64,000 nt of DNA. Source: Desulfovibrio sp. A2. GTDB lineage: Bacteria > Desulfobacterota > Desulfovibrionia > Desulfovibrionales > Desulfovibrionaceae. The stretch is from positions 17,736 through 81,735 of the forward strand of contig NZ_AGFG01000035.1 in the NCBI RefSeq assembly GCF_000226255.1, written 5' to 3'. Position 1 is the first letter of the stretch; each line of letters begins with the position of its first letter. The position numbers and the translations under genes are program-made. The notes beneath the pieces are model-generated. The model did not search any database. It saw only the letters and a program-made list of their open reading frames with translations, and was not told the DNA's origin. This document shows positions 27,778-36,795 of this stretch, piece by piece.

Positions 27778-28247
27778 TGAAGAAAGATGCCCCCCATCCC
27801 GTCCCCCCTACCGCCCTCGGTGACGCCACCGTGCCCGGGAATCCCCAGGATTCCACAGCGCTTCGGACGTCTGCGGCCCCATCCGTTCCCACCGCGCTGC
27901 TCCTGCGGGGCAACCTGTTCGCGGAAAAGTGCCCGTCGCGCCAGATTCTTACCCACGTCACCAGCCGCTGGGGCGTGCTGATCCTGGTGGCCCTGCTGGA
28001 CGGCACGCACCGCTTCAGCGAACTGCGCCGCCGCATCGGCGGGGTGAGTGAGCGGATGCTGTCCCAGACCCTGCAATGGCTGGAGGCAGACGGCTTTGTC
28101 CTGCGCATCGCCTACCCCGTGGTGCCGCCCCACGTGGAATACAGCCTGACCCCGCTGGGCCGGGAGATCAGCGAGCAGGTGCGCCAACTGACGGATTGGA
28201 TAGAAGAGAATCTGGGCAGGATTCGAGGCGAGCAGGCCGCAGGGTAG
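27777..28247 (+). CDS. HxlR-family transcriptional regulator
   Basis: 156 residues from ATG 27777, preceded by AAGG. After a variable Pro/Thr-rich N-terminus of about 45 residues comes the HxlR winged-helix domain: CPSRQILTHVTSRWGVLILV, RFSELRRRIGGVSERMLSQT, LEADGFVLRIAYPVVPPHVE, YSLTPLGREI. The Cys at the domain start is the position used for redox or electrophile sensing in YodB/QorR-like members. It probably represses the divergent oxidoreductase and itself. The N-terminal extension is longer than usual. Confidence 0.9.
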   Translation: MKKDAPHPVPPTALGDATVPGNPQDSTALRTSAAPSVPTALLLRGNLFAEKCPSRQILTHVTSRWGVLILVALLDGTHRFSELRRRIGGVSERMLSQTLQWLEADGFVLRIAYPVVPPHVEYSLTPLGREISEQVRQLTDWIEENLGRIRGEQAAG

Positions 28248-28293
28248 ACCGAGAGGCAGATCAGGTTCCGTCCCCCTCCCCGGATGCCGCCCA

Positions 28294-28339
28294 CAACGCA
28301 GAAGGGGCGAGGTATTGCTACCTCGCCCCCGTGCATTCG

Positions 28340-28360
<21 letters not shown>
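28294..28360. repeat. Partner copy of the tRNA-Asp-linked direct repeat
   Basis: Same orientation and order as 26717-26786: hairpin, GTGCATTCG, then the tRNA 3' end. The two copies bracket about 1.5 kb holding the oxidoreductase and HxlR genes. Confidence 0.7.
28301..28330 (-). terminator. Terminator of the tRNA-Asp gene
   Basis: GGGGCGAGG and CCTCGCCCC form a 9-bp stem with an 8-base loop, starting about 10 bases past the tRNA-Asp 3' end on the minus strand and followed by TTC. Confidence 0.75.
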
Positions 28361-28416
<56 letters not shown>

Positions 28417-28480
28417 GCGGAAACCCGACACGGATACCGACCGCAAAGCGGTCTTCCGCACCGGGAAATACTGGCTTTAG

Positions 28481-28505
28481 AAAAAGGGGGAGCTTGCGCT
28501 CCCCC
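28481..28505 (-). terminator. Terminator between the two tRNA-Asp genes
   Basis: GGGGGAGC and GCTCCCCC pair around TTGC; five T follow on the minus strand. It separates copy 2 (with tRNA-Val) from copy 1. Confidence 0.75.
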
Positions 28506-28516
28506 CTCTGGGATCC

Positions 28517-28593
<77 letters not shown>

Positions 28594-28599
28594 GCGTGG

Positions 28600-28675
28600 T
28601 GGTGGGCAGTGCAGGGCTTGAACCTGCGACCCCCGCCGTGTGAAGGCGGTGCTCTCCCAGCTGAGCTAACTGCCC
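28600..28675 (-). tRNA. tRNA-Val (anticodon CAC)
   Basis: 76 bases with encoded CCA. Acceptor stem GGGCAGT/ACTGCCC, D-arm GCTC...GAGC, anticodon loop TTCACAC with CAC at positions 34-36, T-loop TTCAAGC. First of the minus-strand tRNA set. Confidence 0.93.
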
Positions 28676-28688
28676 GCGCAGGAAGGAA

Positions 28689-28718
28689 TGTCTATCCTCA
28701 CCCCCCCGAAGTTGTCAA
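28689..28718 (-). promoter_or_regulatory. Promoter of the tRNA-Val/tRNA-Asp unit
   Basis: A perfect -35 TTGACA (28713-28718) and TAGACA (28689-28694), 18 bases apart, end 13 bases before the tRNA-Val 5' end. The GC-rich base run after the -10 resembles stringent promoters. Confidence 0.6.
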
Positions 28719-29030
28719 CGGAATTTTTCCGAGGCCGCGCATTTTTTTGATTCGCCAAGGCAATGCCCTAAAATACTGGCGCATTACTGTGCGGCACGCG
28801 CGCCAGCGCCCGACACGGCGGGCTGTGTCCGGTCGCCCCGCCCCCGTCCCCGCCCCCCATGCGCGGCCCGGCCGTCACCCGCCACAAACCGTAAGCATGC
28901 GCAGACAATCCTTGCATGCCGTAACGTCTCTCTATACAAAGGTACTCGCATACCGTCGTCGTGCGTGGCGTCTCCGTGCAGCGCCCGGCGTCGGAAGCGG
29001 ATATCCCTTTCAGGAGTGCGAAACACGCAC

Positions 29031-29231
29031 ATGTTCGACCCCACGGAAACGGACGCCGCAGAGGCCCAACCCTGCCGCTCCTGCATACAACCGGCCATCG
29101 ACCACAGCATGCAGCTTACCCTGCTGCTGCGCGACGCAACCGCCTACGCCGCCAGGTTGCGCTCCCGCTTCGCGGATGAACGCCCCCACGCGCCGCCCCC
29201 GACGCCCGACACGTCGGCCCGCAGCAACTGA
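29031..29231 (+). CDS. Possible small protein of unknown function
   Basis: 66 residues, MFDPTETDAAEAQPCRSCIQ at the start, then a helical LTLLLRDATAYAARLRSRFA and a Pro-rich tail. It has one CxxC. A GGAG lies too far upstream (about 15 bases) to be a convincing ribosome site. It precedes the deacetylase gene by 38 bases. Real coding is uncertain. Confidence 0.35.
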   Translation: MFDPTETDAAEAQPCRSCIQPAIDHSMQLTLLLRDATAYAARLRSRFADERPHAPPPTPDTSARSN

Positions 29232-29268
29232 CGCGATTTCACGCCGCACCCCCACAGCGGGAGCCCCC

Positions 29269-30057
29269 ATGCTCGCCCACACCACCGCGCATCCCCTGCA
29301 TGCACCGCGCCCCCGGCGCAGTCGCCCGGTCCTCCCCGTGCGCCGTTCCGCCGCCCGTGCTCCGTTCCTCCTGCTTGCCCTGCTGCTTGCCGCGCTTGCC
29401 CTGCGCCCCGCCCCGGCCGCAGCCCGCGACCCCTCGGTGCTCGACGGCCTGGCCCTGGCCCAGCGCGGCGCAAGCGCCAACCTGTGCGCCCTCACCTTTG
29501 ACGACGGCCCCGGCCAGACCACCGAAGCGCTGCTGAACATCCTGCGCGACAAGGGCGTGCGCGGTACTTTCTTCGTGGTGGGCGCGCGCGTGCACCTGTA
29601 CCCGGAAACCCTGAAGCGCCTGGTGGCAGAGGGCAACGAGGTGGGCAACCACACCTTCTCGCACATCAGCATGCGCCAGCGCGCGCCCGTGGAGCAGCTG
29701 AGCGAGATCGCCCGCACCAACGAGGAACTGGCCAAGCTCGGCATCGTGCCGCGCTACCTGCGCCCCCCCTACGGCCGCTACGACAACGCCACCATCGACG
29801 CCGCCGCCGCCCAGAGCATGACTATCGCCCTGTGGTCCGTGGACAGCCGCGACTGGCGCAAGCACGACCTGGCCGCCATCTTGCCGCGCAAGTCCTACGG
29901 CGTGCTCGGGGTACGCGGGGTGTTCCTGTTCCACGACAACCACCGCGAAACCGTGGAGGCCCTGCCCAGCCTCATCGACCGCCTTACCGAGGCGGGCTGC
30001 ACCTTCGTCACCATGTCGGAATACGTGGAGACCTCCGGCCCCCTCTGCCTGCACTGA
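29269..30057 (+). CDS. Polysaccharide deacetylase (NodB/CE4 family)
   Basis: 262 residues from ATG 29269, with GGGAG upstream; the open frame begins far earlier but runs through three tRNA genes, so that start is impossible. An Arg-rich N-region followed by PFLLLALLLAALALRPAPAA is a signal peptide or anchor. The NodB domain has TFDDGPG (motif 1, metal Asp), NHTFSH (motif 2, two metal His), RPPYGRYDN (motif 3), and a degenerate end with LFHDNHRETV giving the motif 5 histidine. It acts in the periplasm on N-acetylated or O-acetylated glycan. Substrate unknown. Confidence 0.9.
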   Translation: MLAHTTAHPLHAPRPRRSRPVLPVRRSAARAPFLLLALLLAALALRPAPAAARDPSVLDGLALAQRGASANLCALTFDDGPGQTTEALLNILRDKGVRGTFFVVGARVHLYPETLKRLVAEGNEVGNHTFSHISMRQRAPVEQLSEIARTNEELAKLGIVPRYLRPPYGRYDNATIDAAAAQSMTIALWSVDSRDWRKHDLAAILPRKSYGVLGVRGVFLFHDNHRETVEALPSLIDRLTEAGCTFVTMSEYVETSGPLCLH

Positions 30058-30097
30058 TCCGCCCGCGTTGGCGGCTCCCCTTCCCCCTCGCCACACG

Positions 30098-30136
30098 CAG
30101 CCCCGGCCGCCGGCACCCACCGGCCCACCGGGGCTG
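30098..30136 (+). terminator. Likely terminator of the deacetylase gene
   Basis: CAGCCCCGG and CCGGGGCTG (9 bp) enclose a GC-rich loop that could also pair; followed by TTCCGTTT. About 40 bases past the stop codon. Confidence 0.55.
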
Positions 30137-30667
30137 TTCCGTTTGCACCCACGTCCCTCTCGCCCCCTCCCTCCCCATCGCACCCCATTGCGCCCCATTG
30201 CGCCCCATTGCGCCATTGCACGGGAAGGATGACGACAATTCCGTCGCTTTTCCACCCCGGCTTTACCTGGTTCGCCCCCTTCTCCGGCTACGAAAACGGA
30301 CTGTGCGCGCATCCAATAGGTTGAACAACCAACCGTATTGATTGTAAAATTTTTTAAAAATGAGTGATGTCCAGCCAAACCGGAGTATTACCACTCACCA
30401 ACAACACCGCCGCCACTGTTCGCCATGTTTACATTCTCGTCTAAACGCGGGTATTGGAACGCCATTACAATGTTCCGGCTCGCGAGAAGGAGCCCGCCGC
30501 ACTTCGCGGCCCGAAGCGACAGGGCGTACCGCCCCGGCGCGCCGCCCCCTGGCGGCTGCCGACGCCCCGCCCGTTTCGTGCCGCACGCCTCGTGAGCGCA
30601 TGCGCGCCGTTCCGGCCTTGTGGCCGGGCGGCGTCCGTTTCCTTCACACTGTCGCGGAGGTCGAACC
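30137..30667. other. Intergenic region with short tandem repeats
   Basis: No gene is seen. 30181-30218 carries about four imperfect 10-bp units (CGCCCCATTG). An AT-rich patch at 30335-30362 (GTAAAATTTTTTAAAAATGAG) is the likeliest promoter area for the downstream liv operon, but no clean -35/-10 pair is visible. Confidence 0.5.
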
Positions 30668-31852
30668 ATGCGCAATATCCTGCTGGCCCTGTGTCTTTCC
30701 CTGTGCCTCGTCCTGCCCGCCACGGCTTCGGCGGCGGACACCGCCTTCAGCGTGCCGCTGCCGCTTACCGGCGGGCAGGCCAAGTTCGGCGAGATCATCA
30801 AGAAATCCATGGAAATCGCCGCAGAGGAAATCAACGCCAAGGGCGGCGTGAAGGGCGGCAAGCTGGTGCTGCGCTTCGAGGATTCGCAGGGCAAGCCCGA
30901 GATCGCGCGGTCCATCGCCGAAAAGATCATCGACGTGCAGAAGCAGCCGCTGCTGTTCGGCGAATACACCTCGGCCTGCGCCAAGGCCGTGGCCGCCGTG
31001 GCCGAGGAACGCAAGACTCCCTACGTGGTGGTCGCCTCCGCCGCCGACGAGATAACCCAGCAGAACTACAAGTACGTCTACCGCATCAACCCCACCAACG
31101 CCTATTACGCTTCGGGCCTGTTGTCCTTCATGGACAAGGTGGTGAAGCCCAAGACCATGGTCATCCTGTACGAATCGTCCGACTTCGGCACCTCGGGCGC
31201 GGAAGAGATGGCCAAGTCCGCCGAAAAGGCGGGCATCAAGGTGCTGATGAAGGAGAAGTACGAAAAGGGCGCGGTGGACTTCAAGCCCATCCTCTCGCAG
31301 GTCAAGGCCCAGAACCCCGACGTCATCTACATGGTCTCCTACGTCATGGACGCCGCCCTGCTGATGCGCCAGATCAAGGAACTGCGCATCGACGCGCGCC
31401 TGTTCGCGGGCGGGGCCGCCGGGTTCGCCATCCCCGAGTTCATCGACAACGCCAAGGACGCCGCCGAGTTCGTGGTTACCGCCACCCTGTGGAGCCCGCA
31501 GGTAAGCTACCCCGGCGCGCGCGAATTCGCCGAAAAGTACAAGGCCGCCCATGGCGACTACCCCTCGTACCACGGCGCGCTGGCCTACTCTGCCGTCTAC
31601 GTGGTCAAGGACGCCGTGGAACGGGCCAAGGCCCTGACCAACGAGGACATCAACACCGCCATGAAGGGCGTGGACATGATGACCGCCTTTGGCCAGGTGA
31701 AGTTCGAGAGCCGCGACGGCTACCAGAACCAGAACTTCATCGACACCCTGGCCTTGCAGGTGTTGCACGGCAAGCACGAGACCATCTGGCCCGAACGCTA
31801 CGCCAGCGCCAAGCCGGTGTTCCCCATCCCCAAGTGGCGCGAACGCAAGTAG
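30668..31852 (+). CDS. livJ: Branched-chain amino-acid ABC transporter substrate-binding protein
   Basis: 394 residues from ATG 30668, with GGAGGT 7 bases upstream. MRNILLALCLSLCLVLPATA is a signal peptide ending in ASA. The mature protein is a periplasmic-binding type 1 (LivJ) fold: FSVPLPLTGGQAKFGEIIKK, AAEEINAKGGVKG, KQPLLFGEYTSACAKAV, and YVYRINPTNAYYASG. It captures Leu/Ile/Val or a related acid for the LivHMGF machinery encoded downstream. The exact ligand is uncertain, since this family also binds amides, urea and aromatics. Confidence 0.92.
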   Translation: MRNILLALCLSLCLVLPATASAADTAFSVPLPLTGGQAKFGEIIKKSMEIAAEEINAKGGVKGGKLVLRFEDSQGKPEIARSIAEKIIDVQKQPLLFGEYTSACAKAVAAVAEERKTPYVVVASAADEITQQNYKYVYRINPTNAYYASGLLSFMDKVVKPKTMVILYESSDFGTSGAEEMAKSAEKAGIKVLMKEKYEKGAVDFKPILSQVKAQNPDVIYMVSYVMDAALLMRQIKELRIDARLFAGGAAGFAIPEFIDNAKDAAEFVVTATLWSPQVSYPGAREFAEKYKAAHGDYPSYHGALAYSAVYVVKDAVERAKALTNEDINTAMKGVDMMTAFGQVKFESRDGYQNQNFIDTLALQVLHGKHETIWPERYASAKPVFPIPKWRERK

Positions 31853-32245
31853 CCCCGGCAGCATGACAACGACGCCGGACGCGCGCGGGGCCGCCTACCC
31901 CGGGCACGCGTCCGGCGCCGCACACCACGCGCGCATCCGGCGTCACGCGGTGCGCGCGCACCACGGACAAGGGGCGGCCATTTGGTCACCCCGCCCGGCC
32001 AGCCGACCGGCCGACCGTCGAAAGGACAGCCCAGCAGGACCGTCCGCCCGTCCCCCCGTCCGCCCCTCCAGGCGGGTCGGGCCGGGTTCGCAAGAACCCG
32101 GCCCGACAGGACGAAGGCGCATGAAATTCCGGCCGCGACGGCCGCCATCGTCGCGCATGCCCGTTCCGCCGCCGCGCGGAAAACCCGCCGCCAGCCAACA
32201 CAGGCCAGTCAACTCAGGCCAACCAACCCAGGGAGGTCCCGCCCC
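31853..32245. other. Long gap between livJ and livH
   Basis: 393 bases with no coding sequence recognised. It is GC-rich and holds the tetraloop hairpin at 32076-32107. Confidence 0.5.
32076..32107 (+). promoter_or_regulatory. Perfect hairpin with GCAA tetraloop between livJ and livH
   Basis: A 14-bp uninterrupted stem (GTCGGGCCGGGTTC and its complement) closed by GCAA, a GNRA tetraloop. There is no T-run. It probably blocks 3' decay of the livJ transcript or partially terminates it, raising binding-protein levels over permease. Confidence 0.6.
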
Positions 32246-33172
32246 ATGTGGGTGCAAGCCGAAGTGTTCCTGCAAACCCTTGTCGCCGGCATCCTGCTCG
32301 GCGGCCTGTACGCGCTCATCGGCATCGGCATGACGCTGATCCTCGGCGTCATGAAGATCATCAACCTCACGCACGGCCAGCTGATGATGGTGGCCATGTA
32401 CATCGCCTTCTGGCTGTTCACCCTGTTCGGCATCGACCCCTACGTGTCGCTGCTCATCGCGCCGCCGCTGATGTTCGCCTTCGGCATGCTCATCCAGAAG
32501 GCGCTGGTGAACCCGGTGCTGCGGGTGGAATCCATCCTGCCGCACAACCAGGTCATCCTTACCGTGGGCATCGGCCTGGTGCTGCAGAACGCGGCCACCA
32601 TCCTGTTCACGTCCGACTATCGGTCCACCCCGGTGGACTACGCCTCCACCGCCTTCTACCTGTCCGACCTGTGGCAGGGCACGCCGGTTGAAATCTCGCT
32701 GTCGCTGCCGTGGACGGTGTCGTTCCTGCTCTCGGTGGTCATCACCGTGCTGCTGTGGTTCTTCCTGGCGCACACCGACACGGGCAAGTCCATCCGCGCC
32801 ACCGCGCAGGACAAGGACGCCGCCATGATCATGGGCGTGAACGTGGGGCTGATGCGGGTCATCACCTTCGGCCTCGGCTCGGCGCTGGTGGCCTGCGCGG
32901 GGTGCCTGTTCATCCCCATCTACTACCTGTTCCCCGCGCTGGGCTCGCAATTCACGCTCATCGCCTTCGTCATCACCATCCTCGGGGGGCTCGGCTCCAC
33001 GCTGGGGGCCATCCTCGGCGGGCTGATCCTGGGGGTGTTCGAATCCATGACCGCCACCTACGTGGGCATGGGCTGGGCCCCGGTGGGGCGCTTTGTCATC
33101 TTCGTGGCCGCGCTGGTGTTCCTGCCGGGCGGCGTCGCCTCGCTCCTCAAGACCAGGAAGCTCTCGAAATGA
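32246..33172 (+). CDS. livH: Branched-chain amino-acid ABC transporter permease LivH
   Basis: 308 residues from ATG 32246, with GGGAGGT upstream. It has about eight membrane segments with the LivH blocks GGLYALIGIGMTLILGVMKI, INLTHGQLMM, and the ATPase-contact region GKSIRATAQDKDAAMIMGVN. The C-terminal TILGGLGSTLGAILGGLILG is conserved. It forms the heterodimeric pore with LivM, whose ATG overlaps its stop codon (ATGA). Confidence 0.95.
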   Translation: MWVQAEVFLQTLVAGILLGGLYALIGIGMTLILGVMKIINLTHGQLMMVAMYIAFWLFTLFGIDPYVSLLIAPPLMFAFGMLIQKALVNPVLRVESILPHNQVILTVGIGLVLQNAATILFTSDYRSTPVDYASTAFYLSDLWQGTPVEISLSLPWTVSFLLSVVITVLLWFFLAHTDTGKSIRATAQDKDAAMIMGVNVGLMRVITFGLGSALVACAGCLFIPIYYLFPALGSQFTLIAFVITILGGLGSTLGAILGGLILGVFESMTATYVGMGWAPVGRFVIFVAALVFLPGGVASLLKTRKLSK

Positions 33173-34110
33173 AGAACAACCTCGCTCCGCTCATCGTGCT
33201 GGCGGTGCTGGCGGCCCTGCCGTTGCTGGGCCTGAACAGCTACGTCATGCACATCCTCATCCTGTCCATCATGTGGACCCTGGCGGGCATGGCCTGGAAC
33301 CTGCTTGGCGGCTACTGCGGGCAGGTATCGTTCGGGCATGCCGCGTTCTTCGGCATGGGCGCGTACAGCGCCGGGCTCATCCACCTGCATCTGGGCGCAT
33401 CCCCGTGGTGGGGCTTTCTGGCCAGCCTGCCGGTGGTGGCGCTGGTGGCCCTTGGCATGGGCTCGGTGGTGCTGCGGCTGCGCGGCCCCTACTTCGTGCT
33501 GGCCACCCTGGCCATCGGCGAGGTGCTGCGCATCACCTGCGAGAACCTTACCGATTTCACCAAGGGCACGCTCGGCATCATGATCACCCGCACCTGGGTG
33601 GAAAAGACGCAATACTACTACATCATCCTGGGGTTGGCCGCGCTGGCGTTCATCGTCTGCCGGGTCATCGTGCATTCGCGCTGGGGCTACTACTTCGTGG
33701 CTATCCGCGAGGACCAGGACGCGGCGGAATCGCTGGGCATAGACACCACGCGCTACAAGACCATCGCGCTCACGGTCAGCGCCATGCTCACGGGCCTGGC
33801 CGGGGCGTTCTACACCAACTACATGGGGTACATCGATCCGGGGGTGGTGTTCTCGCTGGGCGAGATTTCCATCCTGATCATCATGGTGGTCATGGTGGGC
33901 GGGGTGGCAACGGAATGGGGCCCGGCGCTGGGCGCGGGCATCATGGTCATCCTGGCCGAATACATCCGTTCGCTGCCGCTCATCGGGGTGGCCTACCAGA
34001 CCATGTTCGGGGTGCTGCTGATCGTGATCATCATCTACCTGCCCAACGGGCTGGTGGGCGACTGGCCGGTGCTCAAGCGCAAGCTGCTGCGCAGGGGGGC
34101 TCCGGCATGA
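33169..34110 (+). CDS. livM: Branched-chain amino-acid ABC transporter permease LivM
   Basis: 313 residues, starting in the livH stop codon with AGGAAG upstream. Typical LivM blocks are WNLLGGYCGQVSFGHAAFFG, LRLRGPYFVLATLAIGEVLR, and the cytoplasmic loop YYFVAIREDQDAAESLGID. About ten membrane segments. It partners LivH, and its own stop overlaps the livG start (ATGA), so subunits are made in balance. Confidence 0.95.
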   Translation: MKNNLAPLIVLAVLAALPLLGLNSYVMHILILSIMWTLAGMAWNLLGGYCGQVSFGHAAFFGMGAYSAGLIHLHLGASPWWGFLASLPVVALVALGMGSVVLRLRGPYFVLATLAIGEVLRITCENLTDFTKGTLGIMITRTWVEKTQYYYIILGLAALAFIVCRVIVHSRWGYYFVAIREDQDAAESLGIDTTRYKTIALTVSAMLTGLAGAFYTNYMGYIDPGVVFSLGEISILIIMVVMVGGVATEWGPALGAGIMVILAEYIRSLPLIGVAYQTMFGVLLIVIIIYLPNGLVGDWPVLKRKLLRRGAPA

Positions 34111-34821
34111 GCATGCTCGAAATCCGCAAGCTGTCCATGTTCTTCGGCGGGCTGGCCGCCCTGCACGACGTGAACTTCGACGTGCGCCAGGGCGAGATAC
34201 TGGCCCTCATCGGCCCCAACGGCGCGGGCAAGACCACGCTGTTCAACTGCGTGAACGGCTTCTACAACCCCTCCGAGGGGCAGGTGCTGTTCAAGGGCAA
34301 ACCCATTACCGGGCTCAAGCCGCACAAGGTCTGCAACCTGGGCATCGCCCGCACCTTCCAGGTGGTGAAGCCGCTGTCGCGCATGAGCGTGTTCGACAAC
34401 GTGCTGGCCTCGGCCTTCCTGCGCAACCCCACCCGCAAGGGCGCGGAGGACGTGGCCGACGAGGTGCTGCACTTCACCGGACTGTGGGACGACCGTGACC
34501 AGCTTTCCAAGGGGCTGCCCCTCGGCAAGCGCAAGCGGCTGGAAATAGCCCGCGCGCTGGCCACCCAGCCGGAATTCCTGCTGCTGGACGAATCGTTCGC
34601 GGGGCTGAACCCGGCGGAACTGGACGTGTCCATCGACATCATCCGGGGCATCAAACAGCAGGGCATCACCGTGATGATCATCGAGCACCACATGAAGGTG
34701 ATCATGGCCATCTCGGACCGCATCGTGGTGCTGAACTTCGGCCAGAAGATCGCCGAGGGAACCCCGGCGGAAATCAGCGCCAACAGGCAGGTCGTGGAAG
34801 CGTACCTGGGGGAGGAGCACG

Positions 34822-34829
<8 letters not shown>
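34107..34829 (+). CDS. livG: Branched-chain amino-acid ABC transporter ATP-binding protein LivG
   Basis: 240 residues. Walker A is GPNGAGKTT; RTFQVVKPLSRMSVFDNVL is the LivG Q-loop region; the signature is the LivG-type LPLGKRKRLEIARALA in place of LSGGQ; Walker B is FLLLDESFAGLNPAE with switch His in IEHHMKVIM. Cytoplasmic ATPase pairing with LivF. It overlaps livM by 4 and livF by 8 bases. Confidence 0.95.
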
Positions 34830-35526
<697 letters not shown>

Positions 35527-35570
35527 CGCTGACAACGGCCGCCACAGCCATCCACCCAACGGAGGTTCCC

Positions 35571-36224
35571 ATGCTGGTCAAGGACTGGATGACCACCCAC
35601 GTCTACACGGTGACGCCGGACGATTCCATCTCGTGCGCGGCGGGCATGATGCGCGAGCGCAACGTGAAGCACCTGCCCGTGACCGAGGGGGGCATCGTCG
35701 TCGGCATGCTGTCCGACCGCGACATCAAGGCGTACCTGCCCTCCAAGGGCACGTCGCTGGACATCTACGAGATCAACTACCTGCTGGCCCGCACCAAGGT
35801 CAGCCAGGCCATGACCCGGCCGGTGGTCACCATACCGGCCGAAACCCCCATCGAGGACGCGGCCATGATCATGCACGACCGCGACTTCGGCTGCCTGCCG
35901 GTGACGGAATCCGCGCCGGGCGGGCCGCGCCTGGTGGGCATCATCTCCGACAACGACCTGTTCCGGGTCATGGTGGACATCACCGGCGTGCGCGGCGGCG
36001 GGCACCGGCTGGCCCTGGTGCTGCCCGACCGGCCCGGTTCCATCAAGGAGGCAGGCGACGTGGTGCGGGCGCGCGGCTTCCGCTTGCAGAGCATCATGTC
36101 CACCAACGAGAAGGCCGCGCCCGGCACCCGCTACGTGGTGCTGCGCACCCGTGGCGAGGGCGACTGGGACGGCCTGCTGGAGGACATCGGCAAGAGCCCG
36201 TTCCACCTCGTGCACGCGCTGTAG
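35571..36224 (+). CDS. CBS-domain pair with C-terminal ACT domain
   Basis: 217 residues from ATG 35571, with GGAGGT 7 bases upstream; the longer frame overlapping livF is rejected. Two CBS domains: residues 1-60 (VKDWMTTHVYTVTPDDSISC, RNVKHLPVTEGGIVVGMLSD) and 77-140 (VSQAMTRPVVTIPAETPIED, GCLPVTE, LVGIISDNDLF). Residues 147-215 form an ACT-like domain (LALVLPDRPGSIKEAGDVVR). CBS domains bind adenosine ligands and ACT domains bind amino acids, so a cytoplasmic sensor tied to branched-chain amino-acid import is a fair inference. Confidence 0.88.
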   Translation: MLVKDWMTTHVYTVTPDDSISCAAGMMRERNVKHLPVTEGGIVVGMLSDRDIKAYLPSKGTSLDIYEINYLLARTKVSQAMTRPVVTIPAETPIEDAAMIMHDRDFGCLPVTESAPGGPRLVGIISDNDLFRVMVDITGVRGGGHRLALVLPDRPGSIKEAGDVVRARGFRLQSIMSTNEKAAPGTRYVVLRTRGEGDWDGLLEDIGKSPFHLVHAL

Positions 36225-36247
36225 CTGGCGCGCCGACCAGACATGCC

Positions 36248-36280
36248 GAAGGGCCGGGAGACGATCCCGGCCCTCTTTCG
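36248..36280 (+). terminator. Intrinsic terminator of the liv operon
   Basis: GGGCCGGGA and TCCCGGCCC form a 9-bp stem around GACGA, followed by TCTTTCGTT, 27 bases after the CBS-ACT stop codon. Confidence 0.8.
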
Positions 36281-36795
36281 TTGCGCCGCCCTCCATCAAC
36301 ATATATGCACCGGGCGGGCGCACCCCTGGCCCGGCGCATCCGCCGCCGATCGGGCCTCTCGCCCCCTCTCGCATGCCCGCCGCGCGAGACAGCCGAGCTC
36401 GCCTCCCCCCGCGCCGGGCGCGCTGCCCCCGCGTTTCCCGCTTGCCTCCAAAACCGGCTGCTGTTACAAGTTTGCAAAAATGAATCGGGCTCAACCCTTC
36501 ATGTTTTGCACGAATTTGTAAATTTTACTGCTTTTTCTCCGGCCCCGTGCGCAGGCCGAATTGCCAACCGCACGGAACACCGGCCTTTTTTTTAGTGGAC
36601 CGCTTCTTGCTTTTGTTTTTGGCGTCGCACCGCGCCGACACCCGCCACGTGGCACGCGGCGGCTCCGGCACGCCGCCGCACCCCGGCAGGGCGACCACGT
36701 GAACAGGGACACCGGCGCGAGCAGGTTGCGCCGGACAAAATGCGACAAATTTGTAAGCATCGCGATTACCGCAACCACCTTTCAGGAGAACGTCC
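36281..36795 (+). promoter_or_regulatory. glnN upstream regulatory region
   Basis: No gene is seen. Three AT-rich elements stand out in a GC-rich context: TTACAAGTTTGCAAAAA (36464-36480), GAATTTGTAAATTTTAC (36512-36528) and the palindrome ACAAATTTGT (36746-36755). All share a TTTGTAA/TTACAA-like core and may be sites for one regulator. A run of eight T at 36586-36593 follows a weak GGCCG/CGGCC stem, possibly a leader terminator. CAGGAG precedes the glnN start. Confidence 0.4.
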
